From positions 154,742-218,741 of the forward strand of contig JAFUFB010000025.1 of assembly GCA_017470145.1 (NCBI GenBank): 64,000 nucleotides of DNA. Direction: 5' to 3'. Origin of the DNA: Clostridia bacterium. Its GTDB lineage: Bacteria; Bacillota; Clostridia; Christensenellales; Aristaeellaceae. The notes under the pieces were generated by a model, which did not search any database, had not been told where the DNA came from, and saw only the letters and a program-made list of their open reading frames with translations. The position numbers were made by a program, and so were the translations under genes. This document shows, piece after piece, positions 49,918-59,705 of the stretch (positions are counted from its first letter, which is position 1; every line of letters starts with the position of its first letter).

Positions 49918-52900
49918 ATGAATCGATGGGAAGGATATGGCGCCTGGTTGTTTAACGATGGATGGGAATTCACCAAGCTGCCCCTGGGCAGCAGCCGGGA
50001 GGAAGCCCTGGCGGCGGAATGGAAAAGGGTGCAGTTGCCCCATGACTGGCTGATCTGGCAGGCGGGAGATCTGTACGAGAGCGCCGACGCCTGGTATCGC
50101 CGGCGGATTGCGGGGGAGGATATCCAGGCGGAGACGGTGCTGCTGTGCTTCGACGGGATATATATGGACTGCGATGTGCTGCTGAACGGAGAGGTGCTGT
50201 GCAGCCATCCCTATGGCTATACCGCCTTCCAGGTGGATCTGAGTGGCAAGGTGCGGCCGGGGGAGAACGAGATCCTGGTGCATATTCGGCACCAGAGCCC
50301 CAACACCCGGTGGTATTCCGGCAGCGGCATCTATCGGGATGTGACGCTGCGGAAGCTGCCCGCCAGATACATCCGGCCGGACAGCCTGTGCACCTTCACG
50401 GAGCAGACCGCCCAGGGCTGGACCCTGCGGGCGGAGGTGGAGACCTCGGGCGAAGGGGAGGTTTTCGGCCTGCTGCGGGATCCGGAGGGAAAGGAGCTGG
50501 GAAGCGTTTCCGCTTTCTCCCGGGAGGGCAAGGCGGCCTTGAGATGGGAGATTCCTGGCGGAGAGGCCTGGAGCCCGGCCCATCCGGCGCTGTACACCCT
50601 GGAATACGGCATGGGCCCCCAGCGGGAGCAGACACGGATCGGATTGCGGACCCTGCGGTTCGACCCGGAAAGCGGCTTCTGGATCAATGGGGAGAACATC
50701 AAAATGAAGGGCGTCTGCCTGCATCATGATTTAGGCGCCCTGGGCGCAGCCTTCCATGTCAAGGCGGCTCGGCGGCAGCTGCGCATCATGCAGGAGATGG
50801 GGGTCAACGCCCTGCGCACCAGCCATAATCCTCCGGCCAGGCAGATGCTGGACCTGTGCGACGAGATGGGCATCCTGGTGGTGGACGAGATTCTGGATAT
50901 GTGGGAGCGGCCCAAGACCACCTATGACTACGCCCGCTTCTTCCCGGAGCACGAGGCAGAGGACGTAGCTAGCTGGATCCGACGGGATCGGAACCACGCC
51001 AGCGTGATCATGTGGTCCATCGGCAACGAGATTTATGATATGTTCGCTGATGACCGGGGCCGGGAGGTGGCCTGCCTGCTGCGGGGCCAGGTTCGCGCCC
51101 ATGACCCTGCGGGGCACGGAGCGGTGACATTCGGCAGCAATTACATGCCCTGGGAAGGCGCCCAGCGCTGCGCGGAGGAGATCAAGATTCCCGGATACAA
51201 CTATGCCGAAAAGTTCTATGACGCGCATCATGCTGCCCATCCGGACTGGGTGATCTACGGCAGCGAGACTGCCAGCGTGCTCAGCAGCCGGGGAATCTAC
51301 CATTTCCCGCTGGCAAAAAATATCCTCAGCGACGCGGATCTGCAGTGCTCGGCCCTGGGAAACAGCACAAGTAGCTGGGGCGCCCAGGATCTGAAGAAGA
51401 TGATCGTAGAGGATTTGAACAATCCCTACAGCATGGGTCAGTTCGTCTGGAGCGGCATCGACTATATCGGTGAGCCGACCCCCTACCATACCCGCAGCTG
51501 CTATTTCGGCCAGGTGGATACCGCCGGATTCCCCAAGGACGCCTTCTACCTGTTCCAAAGCCTGTGGACGGAAGGACCCATGATTCACATCGGGGTCTCC
51601 TGGGATTGGAACCCGGGCCAGATGATCGACGTGCCCGTAATGAGCAGTTGCGACCATGTGGAGCTGTTTTTGAACGGCCAGAGCCTGGGAGTGCAGACCC
51701 TGGAGAAGCGGGATCCGGAGAAATGCGTCGGCTGCTGGCGGCTGCCCTTCGAAAAAGGGGAGCTGCGGGCGGTGGGATATGACCGGAACGGAAAGGCGAT
51801 CTGCCAGGACGCGCGGATCACCTCCGGGGATACGGCGGCGCTGCGCCTGACCGCGGAGGATGATCGTTTGCTGGTGGATGGCCAGGATATGACCTTCGTG
51901 ACGGTGGAAGCGCTGGACGGGGCAGGAAACCTGGTTGCCAATGCCCGGGATCGGCTGCTGGTAGAGGTCAGTGGCGGTGGAATTCTGCTGGGGTTGGATA
52001 ACGGCGACGCCTCCGATACGGACGAATACAAGGGCACAACCAAGCGGCTTTTCGGCGGGAAAGCCCTGATCATGGTGGGCAGCAGCGGCAAAGCGGAACC
52101 GGTCCGGATCGCTGTGCGTACCACCAGCGGCGTAACCGCGGAGCTGGAATTGGGGGTGGAACGGCCCGCGGGGGAGGTTTTGCCCATCACACTGCAGGAA
52201 ATTCCAGCGGCGATAGAGGCGCGGGAGATCCCGGTGCGTCGGGTGGAGATCATCGCCAACGACAGCTGCCAGCTGACGCCGGAGAATCCGGAAGCCCGCT
52301 TCGGCTGGAAGGTTTGGCCGGAAAACGCGGATCCGGTGGAGATTGTCTGGCAGGTCACCAACGAAACTGGGATTCCCAGCCCCTGCGCGGAGGTGATGCT
52401 GGAGGAAGATCAGGTACGGGTGCTGGCCTGTGGCGACGGAAGGGTGATGCTGCGGGCGCTGTACGGCAACGCGGCGGATCACCATCCTGAGCAGATCAGC
52501 CAGATGGAGCTGGAAATCAGCGGGCTGGGCAGCGTGGAATTGGATCCCTACCAGATGATCACCGCGGGGCTCCACGACCTGAGCGACGGAGATATCGGCG
52601 CGGGGAACGAGCAGGGCATCGCTTTTGCCCGAGACAGCGGCGACAGCATGGTGGGCTTCCGCCAGGTGAACTTCGGCCCGGCGGGCAGCGATCGCATCAC
52701 CCTGTCCATCTTCGCCCTGGACGGGAATCCCTACGATATCCGGATGTACGACGGGGATCCCCGGGAGGGCGGACAGCTCATCGATACCCTGCGGTATCAG
52801 AAACCCAGCATTTGGAACGTATATCAGGAGGAGAGCTACACCCTGCCGGAGCGGCTGTGCGGGGTACACACCCTGTGCTTCATCGCGGAGAAGAAATTCC

Positions 52901-53298
52901 ACTTCAAGGGCTTCTATTTTGAAAAGCAGAGCCGGGCCTTTAGCTGGCAGCGGGCTGGACAGGCGGATGCCCTGTACGGCGACAGCTTCCGCAGGGAGGG
53001 GGACGCGGTATATGACATTGGAAACAACGTAAGCCTGATTTGGGAGAATATGGATTTCGGCGACCTGCGGGAGGCGGGGATCGTCATCGAAGGGCGGACG
53101 CCCCTGGAGATGAACGCCATTACTCTGCGGATGGAAAACGAGGCGGGGGAGAGCCGCACGGAGGTGGTCAAATTCCGGGGCGGTGACCAGGGACGGCAGA
53201 GCTTCCGGGTGGCTGTGCCGGGCGGAAACACAAAGGTCAGCTTTGTCTTCCTGCCGGGAAGTCAGTTCGACTTTATCGGATTTACGTTTGAAGTATAA
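49918..53298 (+). CDS. glycoside hydrolase family 2 enzyme, multidomain
   Basis: 1126 residues. GH2 sugar-binding and Ig domains (1-250) precede the TIM barrel; the acid/base Glu is in IMWSIGNEIYD (~374-384) and the nucleophile Glu in IYGSETASVL (~450-459). Further beta domains follow, then two C-terminal modules resembling CBM6-like folds (~870-985 and ~990-1126). Probably a beta-galactosidase or beta-glucuronidase-type enzyme; the exact sugar cannot be read. No signal peptide, so it acts in the cytoplasm on imported oligosaccharides, which makes the binding modules unusual. Confidence 0.88.
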   Translation: MNRWEGYGAWLFNDGWEFTKLPLGSSREEALAAEWKRVQLPHDWLIWQAGDLYESADAWYRRRIAGEDIQAETVLLCFDGIYMDCDVLLNGEVLCSHPYGYTAFQVDLSGKVRPGENEILVHIRHQSPNTRWYSGSGIYRDVTLRKLPARYIRPDSLCTFTEQTAQGWTLRAEVETSGEGEVFGLLRDPEGKELGSVSAFSREGKAALRWEIPGGEAWSPAHPALYTLEYGMGPQREQTRIGLRTLRFDPESGFWINGENIKMKGVCLHHDLGALGAAFHVKAARRQLRIMQEMGVNALRTSHNPPARQMLDLCDEMGILVVDEILDMWERPKTTYDYARFFPEHEAEDVASWIRRDRNHASVIMWSIGNEIYDMFADDRGREVACLLRGQVRAHDPAGHGAVTFGSNYMPWEGAQRCAEEIKIPGYNYAEKFYDAHHAAHPDWVIYGSETASVLSSRGIYHFPLAKNILSDADLQCSALGNSTSSWGAQDLKKMIVEDLNNPYSMGQFVWSGIDYIGEPTPYHTRSCYFGQVDTAGFPKDAFYLFQSLWTEGPMIHIGVSWDWNPGQMIDVPVMSSCDHVELFLNGQSLGVQTLEKRDPEKCVGCWRLPFEKGELRAVGYDRNGKAICQDARITSGDTAALRLTAEDDRLLVDGQDMTFVTVEALDGAGNLVANARDRLLVEVSGGGILLGLDNGDASDTDEYKGTTKRLFGGKALIMVGSSGKAEPVRIAVRTTSGVTAELELGVERPAGEVLPITLQEIPAAIEAREIPVRRVEIIANDSCQLTPENPEARFGWKVWPENADPVEIVWQVTNETGIPSPCAEVMLEEDQVRVLACGDGRVMLRALYGNAADHHPEQISQMELEISGLGSVELDPYQMITAGLHDLSDGDIGAGNEQGIAFARDSGDSMVGFRQVNFGPAGSDRITLSIFALDGNPYDIRMYDGDPREGGQLIDTLRYQKPSIWNVYQEESYTLPERLCGVHTLCFIAEKKFHFKGFYFEKQSRAFSWQRAGQADALYGDSFRREGDAVYDIGNNVSLIWENMDFGDLREAGIVIEGRTPLEMNAITLRMENEAGESRTEVVKFRGGDQGRQSFRVAVPGGNTKVSFVFLPGSQFDFIGFTFEV

Positions 53299-53309
53299 GG
53301 AGTATTACT

Positions 53310-53357
53310 CCCTTTGATCAAAGGGAATTGGACAGAAGCGTGAAATCACGATATAAT
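53310..53357 (+). promoter_or_regulatory. promoter with perfect 16-bp palindrome
   Basis: CCCTTTGATCAAAGGG (53310-53325) is a perfect palindrome ending four bases before TGGACA (53329-53334); a 17-base spacer and TATAAT (53352-53357) follow. It could be an operator for the glycosyltransferase operon. Confidence 0.65.
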
Positions 53358-53387
53358 GAGCCATCACCTTGAACGAGGAGGACTCGC

Positions 53388-54530
53388 ATGATTATTGGCG
53401 AGCTGACCGAGACCTATCCCCCTATGCAAGACGGGGTGGGGCGAGTTTGCTGGGCATATTGCAACGAGTTAGAAGCGCAGGGGCATACGGCCTACTATAT
53501 CGCGCCGGAGGATCCCGCCCATTCCCGCATCGACGGCTTGAACACAATCTTATATAAAGGGCTGCAGATTCCGGGGCAGAATTATCGCTTAGGCGTGCCG
53601 GACTGGAGCATTGACTTTCGAAGGGAAATTACAAAAATTCCCTTTGACGTGTTACACATCCATTCCCCTTTCCTGAGCGCAAGGGTGGCGTTGGAGATTC
53701 AGAAGGAGCATCCCCAGATTCCCATCATTGCCACGTTCCATAGCAAGTATTATGACGATGCCTTTAAAATCACCCACAGCAAGGCTATTTCCAGCGGCAT
53801 TGTGAACCTGGTGCTTTCCGTGTACAACAAATGCGATGCGGTGTGGGCGGTGAACAACGAGACGGCGGAGGTGTTGCGGGCCTACGGCTATCAGGGAGTC
53901 ATCGATATAGCCCCCAATGGCACCAATGTTTATGACATCGACTATGAAAAGGCCTATGAGACCCGGGCCCGGCTGGGGATTCCGGAAGGGAAGCCGGTGC
54001 TGCTCTTTGTGGGCCAGATCAGCCGGAAAAAGAATATCCATTCCGTGCTGCAGGCGGCAGCCCTGTTGAAGAAGGAGGGGCTGGATTTCACCCTGCTGCT
54101 GGCGGGGGAGGGGCCGGATCGCAGCAATCTGGAAAAGCTGGCCGGGGATTTGGACATTCGGGATCGGACGGGCTTCCTGGGCTTCATCCGCAACGGGGAT
54201 GAGCTGCATAGCCTGTATGCCCTAGCGGATCTGTTTGTTTTCCCATCCATCTATGATAACGCCCCCATGGTGGTGCGGGAGGCAGCGGTCAACGGGACGC
54301 CCTCTGTGCTGGTGCGAGGCAGCTGCAGCGCGGAAGGCATTGAGGACGGGGTGAATGGCTTCCTGTGCGAAAACACGCCGGAGGACATCGCCCGGGCCAT
54401 TCGGGAGGGCCTGCCCAGAGCCCAGGAAGCGGGCGTCGCGGCCCGAAACACGATTCCCAAACCCTGGAATGAGATTATTACAGACGTGGTACATAAATAC
54501 GAGGAATTGATCGAGCGGAAGAGAGCATAG
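53388..54530 (+). CDS. GT4-family glycosyltransferase
   Basis: 380 residues, GT-B fold. N-terminal ETYPPMQDGVGRV (nucleotide-sugar side loop), DVLHIHSPF near 86, and the C-terminal GT4 motif FVFPSIYDNAPMVVREAAVN (~283-302). Typical of retaining transferases that glycosylate lipids such as diacylglycerol. One base separates it from a flippase-like gene, a pair seen in glycolipid synthesis; the lipid product is inferred. Confidence 0.92.
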   Translation: MIIGELTETYPPMQDGVGRVCWAYCNELEAQGHTAYYIAPEDPAHSRIDGLNTILYKGLQIPGQNYRLGVPDWSIDFRREITKIPFDVLHIHSPFLSARVALEIQKEHPQIPIIATFHSKYYDDAFKITHSKAISSGIVNLVLSVYNKCDAVWAVNNETAEVLRAYGYQGVIDIAPNGTNVYDIDYEKAYETRARLGIPEGKPVLLFVGQISRKKNIHSVLQAAALLKKEGLDFTLLLAGEGPDRSNLEKLAGDLDIRDRTGFLGFIRNGDELHSLYALADLFVFPSIYDNAPMVVREAAVNGTPSVLVRGSCSAEGIEDGVNGFLCENTPEDIARAIREGLPRAQEAGVAARNTIPKPWNEIITDVVHKYEELIERKRA

Positions 54531-54531
54531 G

Positions 54532-55572
54532 ATGAAGATCAACCTGAAAAAGCTGCTGAGCCTGGGGCTGGTGGTGGCCAGTATCGTGCTGGTCATCGTC
54601 ATCGCCTTCAGCAACAGCGAACTGGAGAACGCGTGGGAGGCGCTGAGAAGCCTGGATCCCCTGTGGACCCTGGGCATTTTTGGCTGCTGGTTTGCCTATA
54701 TGTTCTTCGACGCGCTGAGCGGGTGGATCTATCTTCGCCGGGAAGGATTCCATTTGAGCCTGGGCCGGGCGGTGAATGCCTGCCTGATTGGCTTTTATTA
54801 CAGCAATATTACCCCTTCCAGCGCCGGCGGGCAGCCCATGCAGGTGAACAGCCTCCGGAAGGCCGGCATCCCGGTGGGATATGGCACCATGACGGCCACC
54901 ATTCGCTTCGTTTGCAATCAGTTTGCCATCAGCGTCATGTGCATGGCCTTCTGGCTCATGAATCGGGATTTTGTCTTCCAGCAGCTGGGGGACAAGGTAT
55001 GGCTGGCCCGGGCGGGCTGGGTTATCAATTTCGCTGGGGTGCCCCTTTGTCTGATGGCCGCCTTCCAGCGGAACTTGATCCAGCGGATCGCCAATGGGGT
55101 GATCCATTTGGGCCATCGGATGCATCTGGTGAAGAACGAGGAGGCAGCCATCGCCACTACTACCAATGTGCTGGACACCTATCATACCGCCCTGTTGGAT
55201 TTGGCCAAGCGGCCGGGACAGATCATGGTGCAGATTCTGTGCTCCGCCTTGAGCCTGTCGGGGCTCATTGGCGCGATTTATTTCGTATATCATGCCTTTG
55301 GCTTCTCCGGAACGCCCTGGTATCAGCTGATCACCATCAGCTTCTTGCTGTACATCAGCGCCTGCTACACGCCCCTTCCTGGGGCCAGCGGCGCCCAGGA
55401 AGGCGGATTCTTGCTGTACTATGAGGGCATTATCCCCGGGGATCGCATCGGCCTGGCGCTGCTAGTCTGGCGGTTTTTCACCTATTATATGTTCCTCATC
55501 GTTGGCGTAGGTACGGTGATCTGGGAAAAGGTGCTGGTTTCCATAGAGAACAGAAGAAAGCTGCAGGATTGA
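54532..55572 (+). CDS. flippase-like / lysylphosphatidylglycerol synthase transmembrane family protein
   Basis: 346 residues with about eight membrane helices. Family motifs: FYYSNITPSSAGGQPMQ (~86-102), where the PSSAGG/xQ element is diagnostic, and the later YTPLPGASGAQEGGFLL (~283-299). It belongs to the UPF0104 group, which includes MprF-like and archaeal AglD relatives. It starts one base after the glycosyltransferase, so the two likely make and move a membrane glycolipid. Confidence 0.9.
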   Translation: MKINLKKLLSLGLVVASIVLVIVIAFSNSELENAWEALRSLDPLWTLGIFGCWFAYMFFDALSGWIYLRREGFHLSLGRAVNACLIGFYYSNITPSSAGGQPMQVNSLRKAGIPVGYGTMTATIRFVCNQFAISVMCMAFWLMNRDFVFQQLGDKVWLARAGWVINFAGVPLCLMAAFQRNLIQRIANGVIHLGHRMHLVKNEEAAIATTTNVLDTYHTALLDLAKRPGQIMVQILCSALSLSGLIGAIYFVYHAFGFSGTPWYQLITISFLLYISACYTPLPGASGAQEGGFLLYYEGIIPGDRIGLALLVWRFFTYYMFLIVGVGTVIWEKVLVSIENRRKLQD

Positions 55573-55598
55573 TTCAATCGATTAGCTGCAGAGGCGGA

Positions 55599-56660
55599 TC
55601 AGTTGGCGGATAAGCTCTTTCGCATGATGGCGAAGGAGCGAACGGGGCGGAAACCGGTCCGCTCATAAACCTTGCGGGCGTGATTTTCCGCGCCGGTAAA
55701 GATGGTGCTGAACTGGGCGCCCTGGGCGATGAATTCCTGCATCAGGGCGTTAAATAGCACGGTGGCGATGCCTTTTTTCTCATACAGCGGATCCGTGCAG
55801 ATGCCTGTGAACCATCCACGGCCGCTGCGCTGCACGGCGACGGGGCCGGCCTGGGCCACAATCGCTTTGGCGGGATGACAAACCGCCGTTAGAATGGGGC
55901 GCGGGCCCGCGGGCGCTAACCCATCCACCCAGAACTGGGGATCGGGATTGGGACGATGGGCTAAATGACAGGCAATCTCCGACCGGAGTACGGCGCGCCA
56001 ATACTCGCTGCCCACCCGATCACACATTCCATCATAATCATACTCCAGCGCCGCTTCATAGGGCCCGACCTGGATGCCTTCCGCTTCCAGCCGGGCTCTT
56101 TTTTCCGCCAGGCCGTCCAGGGGACGGTAATCATTCAAATCCAGATACAGCGCCACTTCATGGACCACGGGATGATAACCCAGGCTTTGTAAAAATGGAT
56201 AACCAGCGCAGGATTCATCCATGCCTGGAACGCTGTTATGATCATGGCCCGGAGTCCCGGGAATGCACCAGGGCAAATCTACCGGGCCGGCGCCGCCACA
56301 GGAGACAAGCTCCTTCCCATGAGCCTGGAAGGCAGCCTCCAGCCGGGCCAGCAAGGCGCGGCCCACACCCCGCCCCCGATATTCCCTGGACACGAAAAGC
56401 GCCAGGAGATAGCCAGGAGTGGACTGGGCCGTTTCCTTCGGCAGGAAGGATTTCTTTTCCATCCCCAGCACGAAGCCCTGTAGGATGCCTTCCTCCTCAG
56501 CCACAAAATACAGGGAGGGGTCTGCGTTCGGATGGTGCAAGAATTTCTGGGTAAAGAGATCCTCCGTCATGAGGGAGAAGACCACTTCTCCCGCATCCAC
56601 GGCGGCGTTCCAAAGCCGAATCACGGCAGACAGATCATTCTGGGAAAAGCTTCTGATCAA
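55599..56660 (-). CDS. double-GNAT acetyltransferase
   Basis: 353 residues with two GNAT domains. In the first, acetyl-CoA loop VSREYRGRGVGRALLARL (~92-109); in the second, TDPLYEKKGIATVLFNALMQ (~291-310). Substrate unknown. The start codon is TTG at 56660, with GGAGG eight bases upstream. Single gene with no clear partner. Confidence 0.87.
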   Translation of the reverse strand: MIRSFSQNDLSAVIRLWNAAVDAGEVVFSLMTEDLFTQKFLHHPNADPSLYFVAEEEGILQGFVLGMEKKSFLPKETAQSTPGYLLALFVSREYRGRGVGRALLARLEAAFQAHGKELVSCGGAGPVDLPWCIPGTPGHDHNSVPGMDESCAGYPFLQSLGYHPVVHEVALYLDLNDYRPLDGLAEKRARLEAEGIQVGPYEAALEYDYDGMCDRVGSEYWRAVLRSEIACHLAHRPNPDPQFWVDGLAPAGPRPILTAVCHPAKAIVAQAGPVAVQRSGRGWFTGICTDPLYEKKGIATVLFNALMQEFIAQGAQFSTIFTGAENHARKVYERTGFRPVRSFAIMRKSLSAN

Positions 56661-56861
56661 TGGGAATCCCTCCTAACGTTTAAGGGGAGCTGCGATGGGA
56701 GAAAATGAGTAATAACAGGAGCCGGCTGAAAAAGGACAGCGCATGCTTTCTGTAGATGATCGATTCGTGTTCCAACCGTATCGTGCTTCCATGAAGGGAT
56801 TTTACACGGATTATGTTCCGCTGGCAAATGGTTTTTGTAAGAATTGTTCTTTAAATTGTCC
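56661..56861. other. intergenic stretch without a clear gene
   Basis: About 200 bases between two divergent genes. No ORF with a ribosome site, tRNA or terminator is seen. Only the promoter of the ABC operon follows. Confidence 0.5.
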
Positions 56862-56891
56862 TTGACAATGATCGCGCTTCTTTGATACAAT
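56862..56891 (+). promoter_or_regulatory. promoter of the ABC transporter operon
   Basis: TTGACA (56862-56867), 18 bases, TACAAT (56886-56891), with a ~90-base leader. Confidence 0.8.
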
Positions 56892-56987
56892 GCCGCCTAC
56901 ACACGCTTGCATGGCATAGCTCCTGTAAGCCTCTGCGATTTATAAAAATGAAACGGAATGATCGAGAGGGAAAGGAGTGTTTTGCCA

Positions 56988-57953
56988 TTGGCTTTTATTG
57001 AAGTCGAAAACCTGAACAAGCAATTCATCATTCGCAAAAAAAGAGAAAAGGGGCAGCTGATGCGCCCCAAGGAGGAGATCTCCGCCCTGCGGGAGGTCAG
57101 CTTCCAGGTGAACCAAGGAGAACTGGTGGGCTACATCGGGCCGAACGGTGCGGGCAAATCCACCACGGTAAAGATTCTCTCCGGGATTCTGACGCCGGAC
57201 AGCGGCTGCGTATCCGTGGACGGACTGGTCCCCTGGGCGGACCGGAAAGCCCATGTGCGGCGGATCGGCGTGGTATTCGGCCAGCGGAGCCAGCTGTGGT
57301 GGGACGTGCCCATCGCGGACAGCTTCGCCCTGCTGAAGGAGATCTACCACGTGCCGGAGGCGGCATACCAGGCCCGGATGGGGGAGCTGACGGAGGCGCT
57401 GCAGCTGGGGGACCTGATGCGGACCCCTCTGCGGCTGCTGAGCCTGGGGCAGCGGATGCGGGCGGAGCTCTGCGGATCCCTGCTGCACAGCCCTTCGCTG
57501 CTGTTCCTGGACGAGCCCACCATAGGGCTGGACGCGGTCAGCAAGCTGACCCTGCGGGAATTCCTGCAATGGGAAAACCGGCAGCGGGGCACCACCATCC
57601 TCCTGACCACCCACGACATGGAAGACATCACCGCCCTATGCAGCCGGGTCATGGTGCTGGGGCATGGACGCAAGCTCTACGACGGGGAGTTGACAGATCT
57701 GCTGGCCAGATACGACACGGAGCGGATCATTACGGCGCGATACGAGGAGGAAATCTCCGGGACAGCATGGCCGGAGGGATGCCAGATTCGGCGGAACGGG
57801 GAAAACTGGATCATCACCTACGCGCCGAAAAAAATACCCACGGCAGAGATGATGGCCCGGATGCAGCAGGCGGGGCATCTGCGAGAGTGCACCGTGCAGC
57901 CCCAGAACGTGGACCGGCTGATCGCCCGGATGTACCAGGAAATGGAGCTGTGA
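56988..57953 (+). CDS. ABC transporter ATP-binding protein
   Basis: 321 residues. Walker A GPNGAGKST (~46-54), Q-loop in GVVFGQRSQLWW (~96), signature LSLGQRMRAELCG (~150), Walker B SLLFLDEPTIGLD (~171-183) and the H-loop THD. The signature starts LSLGQ rather than LSGGQ, as in NatA/DUF4162-type exporters. Start TTG at 56988 is placed ten bases after AAAGGAG; the ATG at 56958 has no site. First of three genes with two permeases. Confidence 0.9.
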   Translation: MAFIEVENLNKQFIIRKKREKGQLMRPKEEISALREVSFQVNQGELVGYIGPNGAGKSTTVKILSGILTPDSGCVSVDGLVPWADRKAHVRRIGVVFGQRSQLWWDVPIADSFALLKEIYHVPEAAYQARMGELTEALQLGDLMRTPLRLLSLGQRMRAELCGSLLHSPSLLFLDEPTIGLDAVSKLTLREFLQWENRQRGTTILLTTHDMEDITALCSRVMVLGHGRKLYDGELTDLLARYDTERIITARYEEEISGTAWPEGCQIRRNGENWIITYAPKKIPTAEMMARMQQAGHLRECTVQPQNVDRLIARMYQEMEL

Positions 57954-57957
57954 GACG

Positions 57958-58770
57958 ATGATGAACAGAATGCGCAGCTTCCGAACCTATGGGGCCATTT
58001 TTCGCATGCGTCGGCGTATGGAAACCCAATACCGCGGGGCGGTGCTGGGAGGCGTCGTCTGCCAGGTTTTCTTTGGGTTGGTGCTGATCGCCGTCTATCG
58101 GGCGCTGTACACGGGCAATCCCCAGCCCATGGCCTTATCCGCCATTACCACCTATGTATGGCTGCAGCAGGCATTTTTCCGCATGCTGCTGGCTTCGGAC
58201 CCGGACCTGATGGAGAAAATTCGCACCGGCGCCATTGCCTACGACCTGTGCCGGCCTCTATCCCTGTACGGATACTATTACGCCCGCATCCTGGCACAGA
58301 AATGGATGGGCAGCCTGCTGCGGGCCCTGCCCATGATTCTGCTGGCTATTCTGCTGCCCCCGGGATGGGGATTGGCGGCTCCGGCCTCCTGGGCCGCGCT
58401 GGGATGCGCCTCGGCGGCGCTGCTGATGGGGCTCTGCTGCGTATCCGCGATGGAGAATATCACCATGGCCTTCACCATGCGAACCCTGGACCCGAGAGGA
58501 GTGCAGGCGATGATGAACCTGCTGATGATGACCTTTTCGGGCAATATACTCCCCCTAACCCTCTTCCCGGACCGGTGGCAGCGGGTCATTACTCTGCTGC
58601 CCTACGCCCAGCTGCTGGACGCGCCCATCCGGCTGTACACCGGCGAATACGCCCTGGAAGAGGCCAGCCGCATCCTGGCCATTCAGGCCGGATGGACCGT
58701 GATCCTGATCGGCATAGGGGCTTATCTATGGCGGCTAAATCAGCGCCGACTGATCATCCAGGGAGGGTAA
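57958..58770 (+). CDS. ABC-2 type permease (DUF990-like)
   Basis: 270 residues with six predicted membrane helices. The sequence (RRRMETQYRGAVLGGVVCQV near the start, TYVWLQQAFFRM) resembles the permease pairs of the Bacillota ABC-2 group often labelled DUF990/YxlG-like. Four bases after the ATPase gene. Works with the next permease as a heterodimer; substrate unknown. Confidence 0.85.
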   Translation: MMNRMRSFRTYGAIFRMRRRMETQYRGAVLGGVVCQVFFGLVLIAVYRALYTGNPQPMALSAITTYVWLQQAFFRMLLASDPDLMEKIRTGAIAYDLCRPLSLYGYYYARILAQKWMGSLLRALPMILLAILLPPGWGLAAPASWAALGCASAALLMGLCCVSAMENITMAFTMRTLDPRGVQAMMNLLMMTFSGNILPLTLFPDRWQRVITLLPYAQLLDAPIRLYTGEYALEEASRILAIQAGWTVILIGIGAYLWRLNQRRLIIQGG

Positions 58771-58780
58771 AGGAAAAAAG

Positions 58781-59581
58781 ATGGATACTTTGCGATTATA
58801 CCGAAAATCCATGGCTATGCTGCTGAAAAGCCAGATGCAATACCCGGCCTCCTTCCTGATGCAGACCCTGGCCCAGCTGGTGATGGAGAGCGGGGAGCTG
58901 ATGGCGGTGATACTGTTGGTGGACCGATTCGACCATCTCAACCAATGGACGGCGGGGAATTTATACTTCTTTTTCGGGCTGATGTCCATGACCTTCTACC
59001 TGACGGAATGCTTCGCCCGGGGGATTACGGGAGCCTTCTCCGGGATGGTGCGCTCCGGGCAGCTGGACACCCTGCTGCTACGGCCCCGGGGCGTGCTGAC
59101 CCAGGTGCTGTGTTCGGCGGTGGATCCCCGGCGGATTACCTGCATCGCCGTGGGCACCTTCAGCTTCGGGCTGGGCAGCCGCCTGTCCGGCGTGGCCTGG
59201 ACGGTGGAGAAGGCGCTGATCATCTTGGAAAGTATTGTCTGCGGATTTTGGCTGATCATGGGCCTGTTCATGATCGAGGCGATTTTGTGCATCCACAGCG
59301 TGAAATCCATCGAGCTGGCCAACGCTCTGACCTACGGGGGGCGCAGCGCCTGTGAATATCCCATCGACACCTTTCCCCGGCCCCTGCGGATGCTGTTCAC
59401 AGTCATCGCGCCCTTCGCCCTGGTGATGCACGTACCCGCTGCCTGGGTGCTGGGAAAGCCGCTGTTCGGCTGGCCTGGATGGACCGCGGCCGTGACGCCC
59501 ATGGCAGGGATCATTCTGTTCGGCGTCATGTATCTGCTGTTTCAACGGGCCATGCGATTTTACCGCTCCACCGGTAGCTGA
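58781..59581 (+). CDS. ABC-2 type permease, second subunit
   Basis: 266 residues, six predicted helices (MLLKSQMQYPASFLMQTLAQ at the start, LIMGLFMIEAILCIHSVKSI, then a C-terminal LVMHVPAAWVLG). A conserved GG-like Glu-rich loop and YGGRSACEYPIDTFP motif match the DUF990-type partner. It completes an ATPase-permease-permease exporter. Confidence 0.85.
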   Translation: MDTLRLYRKSMAMLLKSQMQYPASFLMQTLAQLVMESGELMAVILLVDRFDHLNQWTAGNLYFFFGLMSMTFYLTECFARGITGAFSGMVRSGQLDTLLLRPRGVLTQVLCSAVDPRRITCIAVGTFSFGLGSRLSGVAWTVEKALIILESIVCGFWLIMGLFMIEAILCIHSVKSIELANALTYGGRSACEYPIDTFPRPLRMLFTVIAPFALVMHVPAAWVLGKPLFGWPGWTAAVTPMAGIILFGVMYLLFQRAMRFYRSTGS

Positions 59582-59635
59582 AGAGAAATCTTTCGTCCGG
59601 CTGAAAAAACTATGGCGGAAAGAGCAGGGGCCTGG

Positions 59636-59664
59636 TGGACGGATGAAGCTATGTATGCTATAAT
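59636..59664 (+). promoter_or_regulatory. extended -10 promoter of the HU gene
   Basis: TGGACG (59636-59641), 17 bases, TATAAT (59659-59664) preceded by TGC. Confidence 0.8.
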
Positions 59665-59705
59665 CCCTCTATATTCAACGCCCACAGGGCAGAAAGGAAA
59701 GTACG

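Noticed and set aside
50731-52902. 723-codon open frame antisense to the GH2 gene
   Set aside because: It lies wholly opposite a gene with clear catalytic motifs, has no ribosome site, and its protein is a low-complexity mirror of GC-rich codon use.
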